A stretch of 64,000 bases of DNA from Sinomonas atrocyanea (GTDB lineage: Bacteria; Actinomycetota; Actinomycetes; Actinomycetales; Micrococcaceae), in assembly GCF_001577305.1 (NCBI RefSeq), contig NZ_CP014518.1, positions 1,860,001-1,924,000 of the forward strand, written 5' to 3'. Positions 1-12,014 of this stretch are shown piece after piece. The notes beneath the pieces were generated by a model. That model searched no databases. It worked only from the letters and a program-made list of their open reading frames with translations, and was not told the DNA's origin. Every line of letters begins with the position of its first letter. Position 1 is the first letter of the stretch. The position numbers and the translations under genes were made by a program.

Positions 1-4
1 GGGC

Positions 5-748
5 ATGGGAACCGTCGCCGCAGCCCCGACCGACACCGAGCTCCTCGCCGCCCTCCGCGCCGCGGCGGAGGGGATCCACCAGGAGATCGGGGGCCTCGGC
101 GAGGACGCGGTCGCCGCGCCTTCCGAGCTGCCCGGGTGGACCCGGGGGCACGTGCTGGCCCACATCGAGGGGATTGCCGCGGCGCTGGCCCGGCAGGCCG
201 AACTCGCGCGCCGGCACGAGCAGGCGGACCTCTACGACGGCGGCAAGGCCGCCCGCGACCGTGCCATCGAGTCGGGCGCGCGCGCTTCTGCCGAGGTCCA
301 CCGCCGTCGCACCGGGGCGGCCGTGGACCGCGCCGTCGCGGCGTTCGCCGCGCTCGAGCCGGCCGAGTGGGAGACCCCGGTCCGCTTCCGCGACGGGGTG
401 GCGCGGGACGCCGGGCTCGCCCTCTGGCGCGAGCTGGTGGTCCACCGCAGCGACCTGGGCACCGGGTGCACCCAGCAGGAGTGGACCGCCGGCTTCTGCC
501 GGCACCTCGTGGACTTCCTGGCTCCCCGGGTCCCCGAGGGCCAGGCGTTCGTGCTGCGCCCCGAGGGCGGCGAGCAGATCCGCCTCGGCGGCGGCAGCGA
601 CGACGTCGTGCTCGCCGGGCGCCTGCAGGACCTTGCGGCCTGGCTCGCAGGGCGCCCGGTCTCCCACGGTGCCGTCCGCGCCGAGCGCGACGGCCAGGCG
701 GTCCCGCGGCCCGAGCTCGGGCCGTGGCCGTCGGCGATCCCCGCCTAG
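5..748 (+). CDS. Maleylpyruvate isomerase-family (mycothiol-dependent/DinB-like) protein
   Basis: This 247-residue protein resembles the actinobacterial maleylpyruvate isomerase N-terminal family, metal-binding DinB-fold enzymes that often use mycothiol. The N-terminal helix bundle carries the typical ELPGWTRGHVLAHI stretch (about residues 40-53) with a candidate metal-ligand His. A second His lies in VVHRSDLG (about 144-151). Members act on maleylpyruvate or unknown electrophiles, and the substrate here cannot be told. The ATG lies five bases into the window, so an upstream start cannot be excluded. The stop is 5 bp before the mpg start, so the two genes are probably co-transcribed. Assignment is to family only. 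Confidence 0.75.
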   Translation: MGTVAAAPTDTELLAALRAAAEGIHQEIGGLGEDAVAAPSELPGWTRGHVLAHIEGIAAALARQAELARRHEQADLYDGGKAARDRAIESGARASAEVHRRRTGAAVDRAVAAFAALEPAEWETPVRFRDGVARDAGLALWRELVVHRSDLGTGCTQQEWTAGFCRHLVDFLAPRVPEGQAFVLRPEGGEQIRLGGGSDDVVLAGRLQDLAAWLAGRPVSHGAVRAERDGQAVPRPELGPWPSAIPA

Positions 749-753
749 AGCCC

Positions 754-1392
754 GTGGACTTCGACGCCCTGGTCCACTGGCTCCTGCGCGACCCGGTCGC
801 CGTGGCCCCCGACCTGCTCGGCGCCATCCTCTCGCACACCACGCCGGAGGGGACCGTCGCCGTGCGCCTGACGGAGGTGGAGGCCTACCGCGGGCACCGC
901 GACTCCGACCACCCCGACCCCGGATCGCACTCCTACAACGGCCGCACCCCGCGCAACGAGGTGATGTGGGGCCCTCCGGGGCGCCTGTACGTCTACTTCA
1001 CCTACGGCATGCACTTCTGCGCGAACATCGTGTGCGGCCCTGCGGGCAGTTCCTCCGGCTGCCTGCTCAGGGGCGCGGAGGTCGTCGAGGGCCTGGTGCT
1101 CGCGCGGTCCCGGCGCCCCGCGGCCAGGAGGGACGCCGAGCTCGCCCGGGGGCCGGCGCGCCTGGCCCAGGCCCTCGCGATCGGCCGCGCGGACAACGGC
1201 GCGGCGCTCGACGGCGGCCGGTTCCGGCTCGAACCCCCGGCCCACCGCGCCGCCGGGGTCCTCTCAGGCCCCCGCGTGGGCGTGGCCGGCCCGGGGGGCT
1301 CCGCCGACTCCCCGTGGCGGTTCTGGCTCCCCGGGGAGCCGAGCGTCTCCCCGTACCGCCCGGCGAAGGCCCGCCCGCCCCGCACCCTCTGA
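754..1392 (+). CDS. mpg: 3-methyladenine DNA glycosylase (AAG/Mpg family)
   Basis: A 212-residue base-excision repair glycosylase that removes alkylated purines such as 3-methyladenine. It contains the AAG signature: TEVEAYRG (about residues 36-43) with the catalytic Glu, then a SYNGRTPRNEVMWGPPG segment and YVYFTYGMHFCANIV, which form the DNA-intercalating and base-flipping region. Length matches the bacterial family of about 200 residues. I chose the GTG at 754, just after the previous stop, because it places the protein start a short distance before the conserved LLRDPVAVAPDLLG segment. In other actinobacteria mpg lies next to tyrS, which is nearby here. Confidence 0.92.
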   Translation: MDFDALVHWLLRDPVAVAPDLLGAILSHTTPEGTVAVRLTEVEAYRGHRDSDHPDPGSHSYNGRTPRNEVMWGPPGRLYVYFTYGMHFCANIVCGPAGSSSGCLLRGAEVVEGLVLARSRRPAARRDAELARGPARLAQALAIGRADNGAALDGGRFRLEPPAHRAAGVLSGPRVGVAGPGGSADSPWRFWLPGEPSVSPYRPAKARPPRTL

Positions 1393-1462
1393 AGGTCACC
1401 TCCTGTAGGTCACCTCCTGAGAGTCAGCTTCTGGAGGTCACCTCCTGGAGGTCACCTCCTGC
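1393..1462 (+). repeat. Five 14-15 bp direct repeats resembling the 16S 3' tail
   Basis: Five consecutive copies of a 14-15 bp unit with core AGGTCACCTCCTG fill the gap between mpg and apt. Copies 1, 2, 4 and 5 share the core exactly and copy 3 is degenerate (AGTCAGCTTCTGG). The core GGTCACCTCCT differs by one base from the 16S rRNA 3' end (GGATCACCTCCT at 7786-7797), so each copy looks like an anti-Shine-Dalgarno sequence, and the opposite strand looks like a row of strong ribosome binding sites. No open frame of its own was found. Function is unknown. Confidence 0.8.
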
Positions 1463-1523
1463 GGGTCCGCGGCCCGCATCGGCCCGTGGCCGTGCCACGG
1501 GGGACATTCGGTAACGTGGACCC

Positions 1524-2114
1524 GTGATTGAGCCCAGCCCAGAGACGCCGTACCCCGAGGACCGTGCGGCGGCAGCCCCGCCCGGCACCTCCGTGGCGGA
1601 GATCCTCGACCGCCTCTGCGCGACGGTGCCGGACTACCCGAAGCCCGGCATCGTCTTCAAGGACCTCACCCCGGCGTTCGCCGACCCGCAGGGCCTGCGT
1701 GCCATCGTCGACGCGATCGTCGCCCCGTTCGCGGGCCAGTTCGACCTCGTCGCAGGCATCGAGGCCCGCGGCTTCCTGCTGGCGGCCGCCGCGGCCTACG
1801 CGACGGGCACGGGCGTCCTCACGGTCCGCAAGGCCGGGAAGCTCCCGCGCGAGACCTTCCTGGAGGAGTACGCCCTCGAGTACGGCACGGCCGCCCTCGA
1901 GGTGCACACCACGGACATCGCCCCGGGCGCCCGCGTCCTGGTGCTCGACGACGTCCTCGCCACCGGCGGCACGGTCGGGGCCGCGGTGCGCCTCGTGGAC
2001 CGCTGCGGCGGTGACGTCGTGGGCGTGGGAGTCGTGCTCGAGCTCGAAGGGCTCGGCGGCCGCGAGGCCCTCTCGGGGCACCGCGTGCACTCGCTCCAGC
2101 GCCTCGGCGACTGA
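1524..2114 (+). CDS. apt: Adenine phosphoribosyltransferase
   Basis: Purine salvage enzyme of 196 residues that makes AMP from adenine and PRPP. The PRPP-binding motif VLVLDDVLATGGT is at about residues 138-150, preceded by the family segment YPKPGIVFKDLTP (about 38-50) and GIEARGFLLAAA (about 80-91). The GTG start gives an N-terminal tail of about 25 residues before the catalytic domain, slightly longer than the usual 170-180 residues; a shorter start is possible. It is commonly linked to relA/secDF in actinobacteria but stands apart from them here, between mpg and helD. Confidence 0.95.
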   Translation: MIEPSPETPYPEDRAAAAPPGTSVAEILDRLCATVPDYPKPGIVFKDLTPAFADPQGLRAIVDAIVAPFAGQFDLVAGIEARGFLLAAAAAYATGTGVLTVRKAGKLPRETFLEEYALEYGTAALEVHTTDIAPGARVLVLDDVLATGGTVGAAVRLVDRCGGDVVGVGVVLELEGLGGREALSGHRVHSLQRLGD

Positions 2115-2164
2115 GCCGCCCGTCCCTGCGGCACCGGTGCACCTGAAGTTCACCGGAATCGCAG

Positions 2165-2170
2165 TAGAAT
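2165..2170 (+). promoter_or_regulatory. Putative -10 element for helD
   Basis: TAGAAT lies 36 bp upstream of the helD ATG, in the gap after apt. The best upstream partner is CTGAAG at 2143-2148 (16 bp spacer), a weak -35. A Shine-Dalgarno AGGGGA follows at 2193-2198. The same pentanucleotide-flanked motif CAGTAGAATGG recurs at 61938 in front of the glucokinase gene. Confidence 0.45.
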
Positions 2171-2206
2171 GGACGGTCAAACTTTTCTTGTTAGGGGAAG
2201 GCAAGG

Positions 2207-4468
2207 ATGCTCGACGCCGATCTCGCCCATGAACGGGACTACGTCAGGGGTCTCTACACGCGTCTCGATGAGCTGCGCGAGGAAAAGCGCAGCCAGCTGG
2301 CGGCGGTCCGCAAGGCCGGTGCCATCGGCTCGAGCCAGAATGTGTCCGAACGCGACGCGTTCGCGGCGATGTACGAGGACCGTCTCGCCCAGCTCGACGC
2401 CGTGGAGAACCGCCTGGTCTTCGGCCGGCTCGACCTCGACGGCGGGGAGTCGCAGTACATCGGCCGCATCGGCCTGAGCACCGAGGACCTGCGCCGCCTG
2501 ATGGTGGACTGGCGGGCCCCCGAGGCGAGCCACTTCTACCAGGCCACGGCGTTCGACCGGCAGGGAGTGCGCCGGCGCCGGCACCTCATCCTGCAGGGCC
2601 GGGAGGTCGTGGCCATCGAGGACGACGTCCTCGACTCGGACATGCTCACCGAGGGGACCGCCCAGCACCAGGGCGAGGGTGCACTGCTCGCAGCGCTGAA
2701 CTCGAAGCGCACGGGCCGCATGGCGGACATCGTCAGCACCATCCAGGCCGAGCAGGACCGGATCATCCGCGCTCCCATGGCCGGCGCCCTCGTCGTCCAG
2801 GGCGGACCGGGCACGGGCAAGACCGCGGTCGCCCTGCACCGCGCGGCGTACCTGCTGTACTCGCACCGCGACCGCCTCAAGAGCGCCGGGGTCCTGCTCG
2901 TGGGCCCGTCGTCGTCCTTCATGAAGTACATCGAACGGGTCCTGCCTTCGCTCGGCGAGACCGGTGTTGTGATGTCCAGCGTGGGCCGGCTCATGCCCGG
3001 CATCGCGGCCGTGCCCGAGAAGGATCCCCGCATCGCGGCCCTCAAGGGGAGCCAGCGCATGGTCCCCCTCATCGCGGCGGCCGTGGCCAACCGGCAGCGG
3101 ATCCCCTCGGCGGACCGGGTGCTCGAGGTCGAGGGCTACCGGCTCCTGCTGACCCCGCGCCAGGTGCGCCGGGCGCGGGACAAGGCCCGGGCTACCGGCA
3201 AGCCGTACAACGAGGCCCGGAACACGTTCGTGAAGATCCTCCTGCGCGAGCTCACCGAGCAGCTGCAGTCCAAGGTCGAGGCGAGCGGCTCCGGCAACAC
3301 CACGGACCGCTCCTACCTCGCCGAGGACGTGCGGCAGTCGCGGGACGTGCGGGTGGCCGTGAACCTGTGCTGGATGCCGATGACCGCCGAGAAGCTCGTC
3401 GCCGAGCTCCTGGGCCGGCGGAGCATCCTCGACGCAGTCGCGCACGAGTTCACCGAGGAGGAACGCGACCTCCTGCACCGCCCCGAGGACGCCCCCTGGA
3501 CGGAGGCGGACGTGCCCCTGCTGGACGAGGCCGCCGAGCTGCTCGGCGAGCTCGACGCGGCCACGGGACACGAGGCGGCGCGCCGCGAGGCCGAGCGCCG
3601 CCGCGACCTCGAGAACGCCCAGCAGACCCTCAGGAACATCGACGCCGCCCTGCGCGAGCAGGGGATCGACGGCGTCGTCGAGGCCGAGGACCTCGTCGCG
3701 TTCCAGCAGGAGCCCGAGGTGCGCCTCACCGCCGCGGAGCGCGCGGTGGGGGACAGGACCTGGGCCTACGGGCACATCATCGTCGACGAGGCGCAGGAGC
3801 TCTCCTACATGCAGTGGCGCCTGCTGGTGCGCCGCTGCCCGCTCAAGTCGTTCACGATCGTCGGGGACATCGCCCAGACCTCCTCCGCAGCCGGGGCGTC
3901 CTCGTGGGGCCGCGCGCTCCGCCCGTTCTTCGGCGACCGGTGGACGCTCGAGGAGCTCACGGTCAACTACCGCACCCCGGCGCAGATCGCCGAGGCGGCC
4001 GCGCGCATGGCGGCGGCCGCGGGACTCGTGGTCTCGGCCCCCAAGGCCGTCCGGGAGGGACGCTGGGACCCGATCGTCGAGCGTGTGGACGCCGGCGCCG
4101 TCGTGCCGCGCCTTCTCGAGGTGCTCCCGGAGGAGCTCGAGGCGGCCGACGGCGGTCTGGTCGCCGTCATCGCCGAGGCACCGCTGCTCGGGGCGGCGCG
4201 CGAGGCCCTGCGGGAGGTGTACGGACCGCGGGTCGGCGGGGGAGCGGGCAGCTTCGAGCAGGACATCGTGGTGCTCGATCCGCGCGAGGCCAAGGGCCTC
4301 GAGTTCGACGCCGTCGTGGTCCTCGAGCCCTCGGCCCTGCTCGACCACGAGTACGGCAAAGTGGGCGACCTCTACGTGGCCATGACCCGCCCGACACAGC
4401 GGCTCCGGCTCATCTCGGAGGGGCCCCTCCCGGCCGGCATCGAGCAGGGGAAGCGCGGGCGTGGCTGA
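2207..4468 (+). CDS. helD: HelD-family RNA polymerase-associated ATPase (UvrD-like helicase fold)
   Basis: A 753-residue superfamily 1 helicase-like ATPase of the HelD type, which binds stalled or drug-bound RNA polymerase and releases it from DNA; some actinobacterial members (HelR) give rifamycin tolerance. Visible parts are an N-terminal charged coiled-coil arm (about residues 1-75), Walker A GGPGTGKT at 199-206, a helical insert, Walker B IIVDEAQE (about 525-532), and C-terminal helicase motifs ending in DLYVAMTRPTQRL. The insert between the helicase lobes is characteristic of HelD and absent from UvrD. The ATG at 2207 has an AGGGGA site 8 bp upstream. The 3' end overlaps tyrS by 8 bp, suggesting coupling. 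Whether it protects against rifamycin cannot be judged from sequence. Confidence 0.88.
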   Translation: MLDADLAHERDYVRGLYTRLDELREEKRSQLAAVRKAGAIGSSQNVSERDAFAAMYEDRLAQLDAVENRLVFGRLDLDGGESQYIGRIGLSTEDLRRLMVDWRAPEASHFYQATAFDRQGVRRRRHLILQGREVVAIEDDVLDSDMLTEGTAQHQGEGALLAALNSKRTGRMADIVSTIQAEQDRIIRAPMAGALVVQGGPGTGKTAVALHRAAYLLYSHRDRLKSAGVLLVGPSSSFMKYIERVLPSLGETGVVMSSVGRLMPGIAAVPEKDPRIAALKGSQRMVPLIAAAVANRQRIPSADRVLEVEGYRLLLTPRQVRRARDKARATGKPYNEARNTFVKILLRELTEQLQSKVEASGSGNTTDRSYLAEDVRQSRDVRVAVNLCWMPMTAEKLVAELLGRRSILDAVAHEFTEEERDLLHRPEDAPWTEADVPLLDEAAELLGELDAATGHEAARREAERRRDLENAQQTLRNIDAALREQGIDGVVEAEDLVAFQQEPEVRLTAAERAVGDRTWAYGHIIVDEAQELSYMQWRLLVRRCPLKSFTIVGDIAQTSSAAGASSWGRALRPFFGDRWTLEELTVNYRTPAQIAEAAARMAAAAGLVVSAPKAVREGRWDPIVERVDAGAVVPRLLEVLPEELEAADGGLVAVIAEAPLLGAAREALREVYGPRVGGGAGSFEQDIVVLDPREAKGLEFDAVVVLEPSALLDHEYGKVGDLYVAMTRPTQRLRLISEGPLPAGIEQGKRGRG

Positions 4469-5792
4469 TACCGTAGAGGCCGTGCCGCAGACAGCAATCC
4501 TCGACTCCCAGAAGAACGATCCGAGCTTCCCGAACATCTGGCAGGAGCTCGTGTGGCGTGGCCTCATCCACGTCTCGACCGACGAGGGCGAGCTCGAAGA
4601 GCTCCTCGCCGGGGAGCCGATCACCTACTACTGCGGCTTCGACCCCACGGCGCCGAGCCTCCACCTGGGCAATCTGGTCCAGCTGCTCGTCCTGCGCCGG
4701 CTGCAGCTGGCCGGGCACAAGCCGCTCGGCCTCGTCGGCGGGTCCACGGGTCTCATCGGAGATCCCCGGCCCACCGCGGAGCGGACGCTCAACACCAAGG
4801 ACACCGTCGCGGAATGGGTCGGCTACCTCAAGGCGCAGGTGAGCCGCTTCCTCTCCTTCGAGGGGGAGAACGCTGCCCGGATCGTGAACAACCTCGACTG
4901 GACGGCGCCGCTCTCGGCCATCGACTTCCTGCGCGAGATCGGCAAGCACTTCCGCGTCGGCACGATGCTGCGCAAGGACGCGGTCGCCTCGCGGCTCAGC
5001 TCGGACGAGGGCATCTCCTACACGGAGTTCAGCTACCAGATCCTGCAGGGCATGGACTACCTGGAGCTCTACCGGCAGTACGGCTGCGTCCTCGAGACGG
5101 GCGGGTCCGACCAGTGGGGCAACCTCACGAGCGGCACCGAGCTGATCCGCAAGGTCGAGGGCAAGACGGTCCACGCCCTTGGCACCCCGCTGATCACGAA
5201 CGCCGATGGCACCAAGTTCGGCAAGAGCGAGGGCAACGCCATCTGGCTCGATCCGGTCATGTGCTCGCCGTACACGTTCTACCAGTTCTGGCTCAACACC
5301 TCGGATGCGGACGTGGTCGACCGCCTCAAGGTCTTCACGTTCCTCACCCGCGTCGAGATCGAGCAGTTCGAGGCGTCGGTCGCCGAGCGGCCGTTCGCCC
5401 GCGAGGCCCAGCGGCGCCTCGCCTTCGAGGTCACCTCCCTCGTGCACGGAGTCGACGCGGCGGAGAAGGTCATCGCCGCCTCCGCGGCGCTCTTCGGCAA
5501 CGGCGACCTCGGGGTCCTCGACGAGGGCACCCTCTCCGCGGCCACCGCTGAGCTGACGACGGCGGCGGTGACGGCCGAGCAGCTCGGGATCGTCGAGCTG
5601 CTGGTCGCCACCGGGCTTGCCGAGAGCAAGTCGGCAGCCCGGCGGACGGTCGGAGAGGGCGGCGCCTACGTGAACAACACCAAGATCACCGACCCCGACG
5701 CGACGGTCACTGTGGAGGATGCCCTGCACGGGCGCTACTTCCTCGTGCGGCGGGGCAAGAAGAACCTGGCCACCGCGGTCCTCGAGGGCTGA
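4461..5792 (+). CDS. tyrS: Tyrosyl-tRNA synthetase
   Basis: A 443-residue class I aminoacyl-tRNA synthetase that charges tRNA-Tyr. The HIGH-type motif is HLGN (residues 68-71) and the KMSKS-type motif is KFGKS (252-256), with the tyrosine-specific GSDQWGN segment between them. The C-terminal 65 residues form an S4-like RNA-binding domain (SKSAARRTVGEGGAYVNN). The GTG at 4461 overlaps the end of helD; another GTG at 4482 would shorten the protein by seven residues. It is the last gene before the rRNA operon. Confidence 0.97.
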   Translation: MADTVEAVPQTAILDSQKNDPSFPNIWQELVWRGLIHVSTDEGELEELLAGEPITYYCGFDPTAPSLHLGNLVQLLVLRRLQLAGHKPLGLVGGSTGLIGDPRPTAERTLNTKDTVAEWVGYLKAQVSRFLSFEGENAARIVNNLDWTAPLSAIDFLREIGKHFRVGTMLRKDAVASRLSSDEGISYTEFSYQILQGMDYLELYRQYGCVLETGGSDQWGNLTSGTELIRKVEGKTVHALGTPLITNADGTKFGKSEGNAIWLDPVMCSPYTFYQFWLNTSDADVVDRLKVFTFLTRVEIEQFEASVAERPFAREAQRRLAFEVTSLVHGVDAAEKVIAASAALFGNGDLGVLDEGTLSAATAELTTAAVTAEQLGIVELLVATGLAESKSAARRTVGEGGAYVNNTKITDPDATVTVEDALHGRYFLVRRGKKNLATAVLEG

Positions 5793-5853
5793 ATCGCTCC
5801 TCGGCCGGCCTTGCCGTGTGGTCAAGGCGACACGCCCGGGCGGCACCCACGAG

Positions 5854-5882
5854 TTGCACCCGGACCGGGCGGCGGGTAATGT
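5854..5882 (+). promoter_or_regulatory. rRNA operon promoter P1 (candidate)
   Basis: TTGCAC (5854-5859) and TAATGT (5877-5882) with a 17 bp spacer lie about 390 bp upstream of the 16S start, in a gene-free stretch after tyrS. The spacing is ideal for a vegetative sigma factor. The assignment rests on consensus and position only. Confidence 0.55.
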
Positions 5883-6010
5883 ATTCCGAGTCGCCAACGC
5901 AGAGCGGAGGCGGAAAACCTCGATCTTCCCTTCGGGAAATGCTCGGAGTCCTGGCCCTTTCGGGGCCAGAACAGCCTGCAGCGCCTCGAAAAGGAAAACG
6001 GAAAGCCGAT

Positions 6011-6040
6011 TTGAAAACGGCGGTCCGGATCGGGTAGGAT
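6011..6040 (+). promoter_or_regulatory. rRNA operon promoter P2 (candidate)
   Basis: TTGAAA (6011-6016) and TAGGAT (6035-6040) with an 18 bp spacer, following A-rich sequence (AAAAGGAAAACGGAAAG) that could act as an UP-like element. This is the stronger of the two rRNA promoter candidates. The rest of 5793-6275 is leader RNA with no open reading frame that I can support. Confidence 0.65.
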
Positions 6041-6105
6041 TGAATCTTGTTGCCGCGGGGATGTGGCCGGTCCGGTTGGGCTGGTCGGAGTACCTGCGGG
6101 GGCGT

Positions 6106-6127
6106 GTTGTTTGAGAACTCAATAGTG
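6106..6127 (+). promoter_or_regulatory. BoxA-type antitermination leader element upstream of 16S
   Basis: The element starts GTTGTTTGAGAACT and ends ATAGTG. It is repeated with only two mismatches at 8178-8199 in front of the 23S gene. Actinobacterial rRNA leaders carry such BoxA elements, where Nus factors assemble for antitermination. The duplicated position before both large rRNAs supports this role. Confidence 0.7.
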
Positions 6128-6275
6128 TGCCAAGTTTGTTGATGCCATTTTTTATGGTTGTCAAATGTGCCTGTTGCTGTGCACCCCCGTGCATGGCAGT
6201 GGGTGTTTGATGCCGGATCATTTTCTGCTGGCCGGGTGTGCCTCATTTTCCTGGGGTTCCTGGTTGGCGTGTTCT

Positions 6276-11468
<5,193 letters not shown>

Positions 11469-11675
11469 CACACCCCCCACCACCGCAAGGAAAAAAAGGG
11501 GTGCGGTGGAACCACACAATGCTCCGCGTCCACCATACGGTCCCCAGACAACAAACCCCGCCCCCCACCAGGGGACAGGGCAGACACGGGACCGCCACAA
11601 CCGAATACACATCACGGAAACCCGTGACCACAGACCACCCACCCACCCCACACAGGGGCCGGGAAGGGTAGAAGG

Positions 11676-11793
11676 GTTACGGCGGCCATAGCGTGGGGGA
11701 AACGCCCGGACCCATCCCGAACCCGGAAGCTAAGACCCACAGCGCCGATGGTACTGCACCCGCGAGGGTGTGGGAGAGTAGGACACCGCCGGA
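11676..11793 (+). rRNA. rrf: 5S ribosomal RNA
   Basis: About 118 nt. The 5' GTTACGGCGGCC pairs with the 3' end to form helix I, and the conserved CCCGAACCCGGAAGCTAAG (loop B/C) and GGGAGAGTAGGACACCGCC segments are present. It completes a 16S-23S-5S operon. The 23S-5S gap of about 207 nt holds no tRNA. Confidence 0.96.
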
Positions 11794-11808
11794 CAACACC
11801 ACACGGTC

Positions 11809-11838
11809 GAGCCCCCCAACCACCCGGTTGGGGGGCTC
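11809..11838 (+). terminator. rRNA operon terminator
   Basis: A 13 bp perfect stem (GAGCCCCCCAACC paired with GGTTGGGGGGCTC) with a 4 nt loop, 15 bp after the 5S end. A second smaller hairpin (CCGGGAC/GTCCCGG) follows at about 11866-11882. A U-rich tail is lacking, as is usual in high-GC actinobacteria. Confidence 0.85.
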
Positions 11839-12014
11839 CCGCACTTAAACACACAAAAGAAGCCCCGGGACCGCGTCCCGGCTGGCAGCACCGTAGACTT
11901 GTTGATGGTTGCCAGACGTCATCGCACAGGTGAGCACTGGGCCGTCAAACCAATAGTGACGAGACGCGGCCTACAGGCCGTCGATCCAAGGAATACACGG
12001 AAAGAGGAGCCATC

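Noticed and set aside
1393..1462. A CRISPR array
   Set aside because: Units are 14-15 bp and contiguous with no unique spacers, and no cas genes are present.
2177..4624. An 815-residue ORF antisense to helD
   Set aside because: No recognisable domain; the plus strand encodes a complete HelD in the same place.
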